DNA of 64,000 nt, from contig PDUO01000047.1 in NCBI GenBank assembly GCA_003008705.1, forward strand, positions 152,506-216,505, in the 5' to 3' direction. This DNA is from Pezicula radicicola. Its lineage: Eukaryota; Ascomycota; Leotiomycetes; Helotiales; Dermateaceae. The notes under the pieces were generated by a model. The model saw only the letters and a list, made by a program, of their open reading frames with translations. It did no database searches and was not told the origin of the DNA. Positions within the stretch are counted from its first letter, which is position 1; every line of letters begins with the position of its first letter. Shown here piece after piece: positions 9,353 to 19,723 of this stretch. The translations under genes were made by a program, and so were the position numbers.

Positions 9353-12300
9353 CTAATCAACATCAACACTAAACGGACTCCTCGGCCCATTCCCCTCCCT
9401 ATCCACATCACCCTCACCATTCCCACAAACACCCCCATCACTAACCCCATCCCTAACCCCAACCCCCATCCCAGAATGCCAATCACTACCACTCCTACTA
9501 CCAAGACTCATAGCCCTCAAATTAGCCTCGGTCAAAGCCCCTTTACCATTCGAACCAGAATGTCTCAAATAATCCATATACTTAACCGATGACTTCCCAG
9601 GTGTGAAATCCGCTTGTGAATGTGGTATTGAATAGGATGTTGTACGTGGTCTTTCTGAATTGAAACTTGTTCGTGTGTCGGGTCTATTATTTGCTGTGTA
9701 GGGTCTAGTGTTGGGTGTGGTGTCGTTATTTGTGTCGTTATTTGTGTTGTTATTTGTGTGGTTGGTTTCACTGTAGGGACTTCCTAGGATTATTTTGTAG
9801 GGCTTTTTTCCTGTGGGTGTTAAGGGTCTTGTTGTTGGTGGTGGTGATGTTGATAGAGGTTTGGTTTCGGTTTCGGGTGTGGTTTTATTGGGGGTTTTGT
9901 TTGCCGGGGTTGGGATATTTTGAGTTTCTGAACCTGGTGAGAGAAGTTTTGGGAGCTCGCTAGATGATAATAGTGCCAGGATTGCGTGTTGATGTTCTAT
10001 TTTAGGAGATTTTTTCTCTGGTGTGATTGTTGTATGTTGTTCAGGTTCTGCTTTTGGTTCTTCTTCTTTTTCTGTGTTCTTGTGTTCAATTGACAATGGA
10101 CTCTTGCGATGTTTTGTATCCACGGCGTCTTTACCAGGCGGACTGGTATTACTGTGCAAAGAACCCAAGCGATCTGGTATGTGGATATAATCCGGTCTTG
10201 CAGCAGTCCTGGTATTCCGTCTCGAATATTCCGGTTCGCTACCAAAACTCCTCAGTGTTGAAGAACCAGATTGTAGTATATCTTCACTTCTCAAAGTTGA
10301 AGATCGAATATGTCGGCTATTAGCAGGAAATCCACTGGTTCCAAGAGATTGCGCGGAAATAACAACGACCATCCAGACGCCCACTTCTCCATCTGCTCCT
10401 AAGAGAGGTGTAGCTGAGATCCATGTCGTTCGACCAGTCTGCTTCGATGCTGCATCCTCTAATTTCCTCTCGCTTTGCGTAATGCTAAGTTCCTGTCCAG
10501 TTTCTGATCCAGATGGAGATGCTGAAAAGAGAACCTTGGCTGTTACAGGGTTTCCGGATGCGAATGAATCTTTGAGACCGTTTAAGGTTGCTGGTGGTGC
10601 TGTGACATGCGATAAAAAGGAACTTTGAACCAGATTGCCCATACTTCTTAATGCGGGCGATACAAAGATGATCTTGAGAGATGGACTAGGTCGCATGAGG
10701 AAGTAATTTTGATAAACACCTGGAAGTTTACCAGATGAAGGTGTTTGAGCTAGAGACCAAGCAGATCTCACTGTCTGGGCCTCATCGTCTTCTTCAGATT
10801 CATCATCAGATGCCTCGTTGAAAACTCGGCGATGCTTTGGAGTCGATGGCACACTTTCTACACGGCTGCTCCTTCGGCTTCTTGAATTGGATCGGCTTCG
10901 TTGAGAAATAACATCAGTCTCTTCGAGGTCGAAAAGTTCAGATAACTCGCCTAGTTTTGCGAGAGCCTTTTGTTTTGGATCTATACTTTCGGTACCGTTT
11001 TCTCCTATGATTGGCTGTGTTACTAGTCTGCGGCCACGCCCTTCTCTTTTGTCTTGTTCAATCGTTTGGAAATGTTGGAAACTGTCAAGTCCTACACTAC
11101 GCTCCACTAATCCACTGGCATCTACTTGTGCACCAATATGATACTTAACTTTGCCCTTGTTATCATGAAGTGGTGCTATCATTAGGACGTTCATGAAAGG
11201 ACGACCATCTCGACGATAGTTGAGAATTGTTTCAGAGAGTTCTTGACCGGAATCAACTGCTTTTCGTAAGCGATGTACTGAGTGACGCTTTGTCTGTGGG
11301 CCTTGAAGAAATCGACAATTTGAGCCGATTACGTATTCACATGAGTAACCGGTCATGTTGTAGAACCTAGAAGATATCGGTGTCAGCATTGTTACTTTTG
11401 GAAGTAAAAGTCTAACTACTAAGGCAAAGAGGCATTTTCTTGGAAGCTGCAAGACTTATTTGGGGAGTAAAGGCACGTATTGACATTCCAAAACTACCAA
11501 AGATGGATAAATCCGCTACCAGGGTTCTACTTACTCTGCGCTGGCATAGATAATTGGGTTATCCTCTTGATTAGGATCTGTCAAGCAAAACACTTCGCTC
11601 AACCCCGAGACCTAGAAAATACAATTAGTCAATAAAACACGCAAACAATATCCGAAATACTCACTAAGCCCTTCATTATCGGAGTTTGTCTCCCCGTGAT
11701 ATCATTGATCATGATTTCGGACGTGACCTTGATGAGATGATAGGTGATATACGCAGGAAGGGCTTCTGACAACAGAGTTTGGAAAGCCTCCTTACTCATG
11801 TCTTGAAAAGACGAATTCATATGAGCAGCGATTAATTCCTGTTGGTTGGTCGTCTCCGAAGGTAAAGATGCAACGCTTTCCGCTACAGCGTTTGCATACT
11901 CCACTGCTTTGATGGCCTTTTGCGTCTCGACATACCTGACCAATACCGGGGCAAGCTGCGGGCGGTATCGATGGAGAAAAGAAGTAAAGCGAATGAATAA
12001 CTCAGAATCCTGTAGGATGGAATCGAGATGGCCATCTGAAAAGAGCAAGTTGGAGACTTCGTCAATTGATCTGGATTTCTTGGCGGGAACTGGAGGGTGA
12101 AGGTCGAATTCATCTGTATCATCTGTGGCCTTCTCCTTGACGACAGAGTAATCAGATACTTTCCTTTCAGACTGTGATCGTTGATGCTTCTTCAGCTTCT
12201 TGGATTCGGTAGGAGTGCCATTGCCATTGCCAATGCCATTAACTAGTGACTCGGAGTCTTTGCGACTTGGAGTGATGGGACTCAGAAGTTGTGGCTTTGA

Positions 12301-12528
12301 TGGTAAGAGTCCACCGGCTGTTTTAGGCCTCCTGGGTGGTTGAGCCTTTTGATCGATTATTCGCAATGGTGCTTCGTTTTCCTTTTCAAGATGTGTCTTG
12401 TCCCTCATAGAACTCATAGAAGTAGCCTGAGTCAGCTGTTTTTTGCGCTCGGCAATTATTTTCTCATTCGCTCTCTTGGAACGTCCGGAGTGAAGCCGAA
12501 GGCGGTTCTTGATAGACGCCCAATCCAT
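9353..12528 (-). CDS. RGS-LOV blue-light photoreceptor (BcLOV4-like)
   Basis: Three exons: 12528-11665, 11611-11535 and 11366-9353, giving 984 residues. Start is ATG 12528 (MDWASIKNR); the frame runs five codons further upstream without an ATG. Residues about 154-278 form an RGS-type helical domain (HLDSILQDSELFIRF ... ALPAYITYHLI). It is joined through DITGRQTPIMKGL to a LOV domain at about 287-405, with FYNMTGYS and the photoactive motif GSNCRFLQGP (Cys at about 331). A basic/Ser-rich segment (RSRSNSRSRRSSR) may bind membranes. A second PAS-like region (YFLMRPSPSLKIIFVSP ... GEVGVWMVVV) and a long Thr/Asn/Pro-rich tail follow. This order matches the fungal RGS-LOV class, whose Botrytis member BcLOV4 is known for light-driven membrane recruitment. 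FMN chemistry and G-protein regulation are inferred from family knowledge. Both introns have GT-AG ends and phases that restore the LOV sequence exactly. Confidence 0.88.
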
Positions 12529-13516
12529 GATGAGTATATGCACAATATGCTCTGATAATTAAGAAAAAAAGGAATGAATAGTGAGAAGATCTGCCAGTGC
12601 GTACAGTATAAAAGAAAAACGGACGGATCGGGGCGGTGTAAGTAAGAGAAACAGCTGTTTTGGGACACGTCAGGAATGCATGAATTAATTGTGGCGTGTC
12701 TTAAGCACTCCACGTTTAAAAAATTTCGCGCGCGGCGTGGACGTCTCCAGTGGTCTCCCAAACAAATTGAAAGAGAGATTGAAAGTCATCATGATTCATG
12801 CCCTTCTTTCACGATGCGATGGGGAAATTGGTTGCAATCATGCTCTAGCAAAGTTGTGTAAGGATCAACCAGGAGGAAACGATACATGTTACCGCTTATG
12901 ATCTAGTTTCACCGTTTTCAAATCTCAAAATACTCGCTTCTTTTCTTAGGATAATAATCAACAGGGTTCTCGGGCGTAAGGCTGTCATAGATCAACCAGT
13001 TCGGGAGCATCGGCTCAGCTGCTTAGCGATGTAATGCTGACTAAAGTCTAAATGGGTATAGGGGGGTAAGGAGTAGCTCGCTAAATGATCGCTAGGAATA
13101 GGGGGTTTAAAGCCTCGGTAGATTCGGAATCTCGAATATGTCTCCACGTCCGATCTAGCTAGCATCGATTTCAACTTCTATTTCAACTTAGGATAGATAA
13201 TTTGCCTTACTTTAACCTTAGGACAAATGGTTGAGATAAAATAGTATCGAACGACGTCGTAGATCAGGATTCCTTTACTGCGCGCCAAACATGAAACTCA
13301 TGTAGCTTCCGTGATGATTAATGTTGGTTCTACGGGCTTGATCTAAAGCAGTTAATATCTTTGAAGTTTATGGACAGGAAATCGTTTGCCTTCACTTAAC
13401 TTTCTTTTTTCTCCCCTCGAAATTCGACCTGAACCCCATCAAACACATCATAAATTCCAGTACACAATGGCAATCATGAATTTCAACACAAAACAACACA
13501 CGAGCCCGACGTCATA
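12529..13516. other. LOV gene promoter and intergenic DNA
   Basis: The first 250 bp upstream of the LOV gene are of mixed composition, with a GC-rich patch near 12725-12745. The remainder is AT-rich. No coding region was supported. Confidence 0.4.
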
Positions 13517-14420
13517 ATGATGAAGAAGTTTCTTTCAATGGAAGTCGATGGCGATATATAGAGTGAATATAGGATCCAGGTTAACAACCAAGCGAAATAC
13601 ATCGTGATTCAACCAGGTATTTACGGCTTCGATGAAATTATCCCATTCCCGCCTGCTCTACTCGAATATTTTCCACCCATCCCACCAGGAAAATGGACGT
13701 CAATAAATATTATACGCAGCGCAGATGACGCACCAACCTACACCGTTTCTTCAAAGTCCCTCGAAGCTAAAACCAACATCTGGCACTCTAAAAAAGTTTG
13801 ATGTCCTTAGTCTCAAAGATACAAATGGAGGTCACTTCGGAACCCGTATTTGTATCCTTGAATTAGAAGGATGAGAGGTCGGTGCAAAGATCATGCGCGC
13901 ACGCTTTGATTTCAAGATTCGACTTACCAGGTATAAAACGAAACCCATGTATCCCCTAGTTCGTTAGATGTCTTTTGTGCCGTGATTCGACAGCCCCAGA
14001 TTTTTATCACCAAAAATTACATGTGTTTTGTCGTGCACGTCCTATTCGTCTGTGTCCATGGTATCTAAAGAACTAGGGGATATGAGAAGATCGAGAAATA
14101 TAAAACCAAACATCCTGGTGATCCGCATGCTTTAGTGATAACTCCTGCTTTCCTTGGAAATCTCGTAAACGACAGGCGAGTCATGGATATTTTTATTGAT
14201 GAGCCGGAAGGTAGAAGGGCGCGTATAGAAGATATTTTGACTAGTGAGGATGCGGTGAGATGACTACATACCCTTGGAATTCTTCACGGGGAATTTTAAT
14301 AGGCACAATTTCATAGTTGACTAACTGAGTGGCATTGTGCGTCTCGTTGACTTTGAGAAAGCAGAGGATTACTCGGACGTTAAAGGGAAGGAGGGAATAG
14401 ATTCGTTGAAGGATTAGTTA
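13517..14420 (+). pseudogene. fungal kinase-like gene relic, copy 2, MITE-disrupted
   Basis: Second decayed member of the family at 7808-8433, same strand. It begins at ATG 13517, hits a stop after 13 codons, then reads KYIVIQPGIYGFDEI, FPPALLEYFPPIPPGKW and a WH motif. A frameshift near 13800 leads into DVLSLKDTNGGHFG. A 133-bp MITE sits at 13950-14082. Beyond it come KHPGDPHALVITPAFLGNL, RRARIEDIL, a TGA, LHTLGILHGEF, a one-base shift, NRHNFIVD, a TAA, LSGIVRLVDFEKAEDY and TAG. Thus the HG(D/E)xNRxNF and DFE motifs of the family are still legible across at least two frameshifts, four stops and one insertion. TAA after NRHNFIVD is consistent with a CAA to TAA change. Confidence 0.65.
13950..14082. 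mobile_element. MITE, copy 2, inserted in kinase relic
   Basis: 133 bp with near-perfect terminal inverted repeats. The left end is TATCCCCTAGTTCGTTAGAT; the reverse complement of the right end is TATCCCCTAGTTCTTTAGAT. TA at both ends fits TA target-site duplication. The core (CCCCAGATTTTTATCACC, then GTCGTGCACGTCC) matches the element at 2145-2293. It has no coding capacity. It interrupts the kinase relic between two segments that are collinear with the family, so it inserted into a once-continuous gene. Confidence 0.72.
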
Positions 14421-15267
14421 GTTGAAGATATAGGGAGAGGTGGTAAATATACTGGTTTAGACTAAAAGTCTTCTTTCTTTCTATCGATTAAATAAAAGTA
14501 AGTACATTTGATACCTAGAGCTAGTAGATTAATCTTATATGAGGTATTTGCTTTAATAAGGATTTGGCAACATTTACGCTTCTTATCATGGACTAGCAAG
14601 TTTCCAAGGTCTGTTCTTGCCAAATTGACAATTGTGGATGTCAAAGGTCAGTGCAATCAATGAGTATAGCAACATAAGCCGTTCCTTACGACGTGGCTCA
14701 TACTAACAATTGTAGGTGACCTGGCACGTATTGGCCCAAACACACATCTTACCCTTGATTTAATTAATTTACTTCAATACTATATAAGCACTTCTTGGTT
14801 AGTTTACACAGAGTTCTTAAGAATAGGTCTTTGGGCAAACAAGATTAAGCTTCGTTAGCGATAAAGAGTCTTAATAGCATCTATTAGTCTACGAATTATC
14901 TACCGTCTATTTTATAGTCACATAGGGAAGAGTGGGGAGATTAGAAGGCTTAGCTACTATCTCGAGGATCGTTGACTGCAAGTACAATGAAATTAGCAAG
15001 TATTAAGGGTTGAGGTTGTCGAGGAACATTAGAAATAGCTAGCTTACTAAATTTGCTAGATTAGGTGTGATAGGGAACGAGAATACTCAAATTACGTTAT
15101 ATATCTAGGTCTTGAAAACCTTGGATCTATAGGTGGAACAGCCATGATATAGCTGAAATGTCTAAATCGAAGTAATTGTTTTTAGATGAAGTCTTTAGTT
15201 TTCGAATGCCAAATGAAAAAATAACTATACCACCGAACGCCTCTTCAAATTAAAAGCTGTCCGAATC
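14421..15267. other. AT-rich intergenic DNA
   Basis: Stops in all frames, TA-rich, no recognisable repeat boundary. The last stretch before 15268 is the presumed 3' flank of the tyrosinase gene. Confidence 0.4.
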
Positions 15268-17627
15268 TCATAAGAATTTCCTCCTCTTCAAATACCCATA
15301 CCCACCAAGCTGCCCACCCGTAATCTCAGGATGCAAAGTCTTCTTCCCATAACTCGGCAGTTCATACAACGTATCCGGCATAGTAACAATCTCATCAACA
15401 ACCATAACATCTAAACTATCACAACTCTCAACCGGCGTTCCATCAACCTACATTCCACAAAAGTTAGATCAGTCCTTCAATATCCAAAGAAAAGCTCCAA
15501 GAGAAAAGCAAAAGAAGAATCAAAAACTAACTCACCAACTGAACAACCCACTTCAAATTCCCCTTCAAATACTCCCCCACGATCCCAACATCATCATCCA
15601 CCTCAAACCCCGCAATCCTAGCCAACCCCTCCTGCAACGAAATCTCATGCATAACCGTCGAATTCGGATACGATACACCATCAGTAGGTGACGCATACGC
15701 CTTATTAGGTAAAACAGCCAAAGACCCAACAACATTAGAACTGATCAACCAATCGAGAGGATTCGTCGGTATAGATCCAAGAAAACAAGTTATTTTGAAT
15801 GATTGGCCTTGAATGGCGTATTTTTGTACGGAGATTTCTATGGACCATTCTCTGTATTGGTTTGAGGCTATTCCGTTATCTGCTCTTTTTATATGAGAAT
15901 GATGGGTATGAGTAGAGTATTGATTGGTAGATGCTCGTTTCTTGAAAGTCTGTCCGTTTCCATAGAGTGAGGTTACTTGTGCTGTTACGTTACTTTGGAG
16001 TTGAGATTGTGATTGTGACCAATCGTTGATTTCGGGGTATGTGTATCCGAAAGTACTCATTTGCATTGAGCCGGTTGAGGTATAGAAGTTTTGGGTTGAG
16101 CTGGTTGAGAAGGGTGGGAGTGGTGAGGAGGCTGTATTGGTTTGTCCGCGGGGTATGGCGAATGTGCCGTACTGTTCTGTGATGGGAGTCATTGTTATGG
16201 TGGGGTAGACGGCTTCCCAGAGGGCGAAGATTCGATCTACGTTTGTGTGGTGAAGCCAGCTTTTTATTTTGGTTAGTGGAGAGCTTTTTTTTGGGAAATG
16301 GGGGAGGATAGGGGTGAGGGGAATGAAGAGGAATATTTTACTTACAAGATTGGGTCGAATGCTGCATAGCTCAGGTATGTCATATGACCGTAATTACCAC
16401 CTACGACAACATGGACGTTTCCATGATATCCCTCGATGGAATTGGATCCTACAATCATAGTAGCCATACCATTAAAGGTCTTGGCTTTGGTAAAAGTGTT
16501 CCACTAAGTAATTTCATTGTCAGTTCTCGTGACTTCTTCAAGCCCCGCCGCCATCCCCCCACAAATTGCCCCCCTAACCAAGAAGGAAAAGGGAAGAAGA
16601 AAATACATACTGTAGCAGCCTTCAACCCCTGGTTATTCATCGCCGTATTAACAGCAGCATAGTTCGAAGCGCCCCCATTGGTATCAGGATTCCTAACCGT
16701 ATTCCCATAATTCGCCAAAAACCAATCTCCAGCCTTAGAACTAGAAGTAGGAAAATAGTTTGGATTCAAAGGAAAAGTCTGGAAATTGTACTGTTGAAGT
16801 GGATTGCTGACTTGTTGAGTTGATCCATTTGGTGCTATAATAGAAACTGTTGCTGCGTTTACACAATCTGGAACTGTGGCGTTGGCTGCCCAGTCCCAGT
16901 AGGGGATTCGGAGGACGTTAGCTGCGTTTCTGTAGGTTGGAAGGAGAGTGGGTGTATAGGTTTGTGCTATTGATTGAGCATATGTTGCTAGTTGTTGCTG
17001 TGGTGGGGTGGAATTAGTTGACTGTTGGAAATGATTGAGTGAGAAACTTACTTCGTAGAGTGCTAGGTATGGTCGATGCCATGTGGGAAATAATACGCTA
17101 TCGTGTCTTTCAAATTGTCAGTTTAGTTTAGCATGGAGTTTAAGGTGGGAGAAATACGTGCAATATCCCGTTAAAGGACTCCCAGAACCTTGGCCCACAC
17201 CATCCCACGAAGTATATGGCCGTCCATGAATGCCTATTATTTCATTAATTTACCTTTCTTATGATATTTAACAGTTGGTTTGAAGCTTACCAGATATACC
17301 ATAATAAGAAAGGTCACTACTCTCAGGGGCTTTTTGAAAAGCAGCAAGTGCCTGTATGAAAAGAGACCTTGATTGATGAATGATGAAGTTAGACTTGGGA
17401 TTTTGAGACCTCTTGGATTTAATAGCTGAAATAATTACCTACCATTGTGATTGATCGGGATCACTATAAAGATCTAAGATGTTTCGTCTGCTTGGTCTCG
17501 CTGCTCCATTGTACCCGGTATGAACACCCGTGACAGCAACCGAAGCCTCAGAGAGACCAAAGAGTAACGCCACCAATAGACAACACCAAGGCCAATAATG
17601 GTATTCGTTAAAAGATTGAAAAAACAT
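15268..17627 (-). CDS. secreted tyrosinase (type-3 copper protein)
   Basis: Eight exons: 17627-17443, 17367-17291, 17233-17158, 17106-17052, 16997-16611, 16503-16346, 16259-15536 and 15447-15268. All phases close to one frame of 613 residues. The first 30 or so residues form a signal peptide (CCLLVALLFGLSEA). The CuA site is visible as GIHGRPY (His about 90), GYCTHDSVLF (Cys about 112, His about 114) and WHRPY (His about 123); the Cys suits the Cys-His thioether of fungal tyrosinases. CuB is GYHGNVHVVV (His about 287 and 291) and FWLHHTNVDRI (about 313-323). A C-terminal domain with KWVVQLVDGTPV follows. The enzyme class oxidises monophenols and o-diphenols to quinones (melanin-type chemistry). 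No pigment cluster partner is nearby. The small exon 4 (55 nt) and exon 2 start were set by motif continuity. Confidence 0.88.
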
Positions 17628-19723
17628 CACAAATGTATGTGAATATTGTACAGTACAAGTAAAGTCCGTTCAGTCACGGGGAAGAGAAAAAAGGGGATGT
17701 AAAATGAAGAAAACCCAAAGAGGAATCCTGATTACCTTATATAAATACGCAAGTGACGCAGGACTTAATATTACTTTTCGGATGAAAGATTCTCGTCAAT
17801 CTTCTTGTTTTTAAGCGCTCGTATTCCGTTGTCGCGCTGCGTTGGCCAAGACTGAAGGAGACTCCCGAATGGTTGGTAGTCGATATTGCAACATGCGAAA
17901 TCCACGAGGATTAAGCATATGTGCTACAAGAAAGAGTATTTGGACACGATAATTACACAAAATACGTTGTTTAGTAGGACCAAATACCTGAAAGTTTCAT
18001 GTAAACGTGTAAACCGCCGAGAGAATATGCTTTGATCTTCGGCATTTTTTTCAACACGCATTCACACTTTTCAGGTTCGTGTTGTTGCTAATATGTAGCT
18101 ACCGAATGACATGCACAACCAACCAACTAGTTGGAAAGCCCACTCATCTCAAGGTTGTCCCGAAGTTGAGCTTGCAGATTCACCGATTTGATACTCGTTA
18201 CTCGACGGGAAGCCACCGCAGATTCCAAGAACCGTACAAAGAAAGCCAGATATTAGCATGTGGATTTGTAAGTTCGGAATCAGGAGATTCAGGGGATTGA
18301 CTACGTACAACACATACATTGCCAATGTGACCTGAACCTAACAAACGTGGCAGCACAATTTTCTCATAGTTCTCCCCTTTTGACGCTCAAGCCTTAACCA
18401 TGTAAATCAAAGCTTCTCCAACCAAAAAATGAACCTTGTCATCCCCTTTTCCAAGATACACAAAGGCTTTCCGCATGATCCGCGGCCAGCAACATAAACG
18501 AGACACATGCTTGTAATCGACAATACTAGGTGAAGTAAAGAAACCAATGAAATGAAGCATGCATTGTACACGGGATGAACTAGTTGACACTAACAAAACA
18601 TCGCTAAAAAAGCTAAGAAAATATCGCGCGGGGAAATGTATGGTTAGTTATTTAAGCGCCGGGTGTGTTCCGTCGCTTGGCCTGTAAGCACTTACTTTGG
18701 GGAAACCTCCACTGGACTGGCGTGACTGGTGAACAGCACAACAAATAATTCACGTACAGGTCAGCAGATAACTACCTGCAACTTCCCGTGTTACTTTGAA
18801 TAGGCAATGACCTTGGCATCTGCCTTGTGAAATATATTGAATTCGGGATACTTCAGCCCTAAGGTCGAATAATGAGTGTTACCCCACTAACATCCAACGT
18901 TTTAAGTGGTGTAAGTGGGTAGGCGAATCTCCAGCTCTTCTAGACTTCCACAGCTGTCCTTGGCTCATCCCAGCTTCGGCTCAAGGAGCTCATAGAGTGC
19001 CCCTAGAAAGATCTGTGGAACATTTTATATTGAGATCGTCCAAAGTATACTTTTCTTTCGTTCAGCGCGTTGGTAATGTACCTGGTGCATCGCTCATCTC
19101 CTACTGGTTTCGCAGTGATAGTAGAGACAACCTGGAAGCATCCCTCAAATCTCCTTCAGGAGCTAAGAGATGCTATGAGGCTGAAGAACTTCTATCTGAA
19201 GACATAGAATTTATCTGCTGCTCACTTCAGGTAGGAACCATGCTGTGCTTCAAATTTCGATCGACGAAGTGATCTAAATAAGCTTTGCTTGCTTGGCTTT
19301 TGATGCTGTTGTACTGAAGTCAACTGGTACGAAAGGTACGAAGTACGAAAGTTCCAAGGTAAGGTCGTAAGACCGCAAAGTTAGGTTCGCGCTCTCCTCT
19401 ATTCCATCTGCACAACCTTTTTGGGTTTTTGGAATAAATAAAAATAAAAAAAGATGGCGAAATGAGGTTGTATTTCAATGGACTTGCGAGAAAGGAATCA
19501 CGGACGAGATTTAAGGGCAGTCACGATGGGGGATCACTCGCCTAAAATTCAGGGGTCCTCCTACTTATCAGGAGGGGGAGGTTCACCTAAAATACTGGAC
19601 CCGCAAAAAATACCTCGGCATTTCTCCCCTCCATCAAACCTACTCAACCTTACACAACTCAACTCAACTCAACTCAACACAGCCCATCAGTCCTAAGTTC
19701 CTCGAGAGAAGCCAAACATAACA
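17628..19723. other. intergenic between tyrosinase and GNAT-amidase
   Basis: Holds two divergent promoters. Short frames near 18079-18300, 18387-18596 and 18997-19272 match no family and are not called. Just upstream of the GNAT-amidase start is a pyrimidine/CAACTC-repeat leader (about 19650-19680), typical of a fungal 5' untranslated region. Confidence 0.45.

Noticed and set aside
9715..9963. Plus-strand frame with many Leu, Cys and Tyr codons.
   Set aside because: It is antisense to the low-complexity tail of the photoreceptor gene.
18997..19272. Plus-strand 91-codon frame between tyrosinase and GNAT-amidase genes.
   Set aside because: No recognisable motif or promoter-like context; length within chance for this composition.
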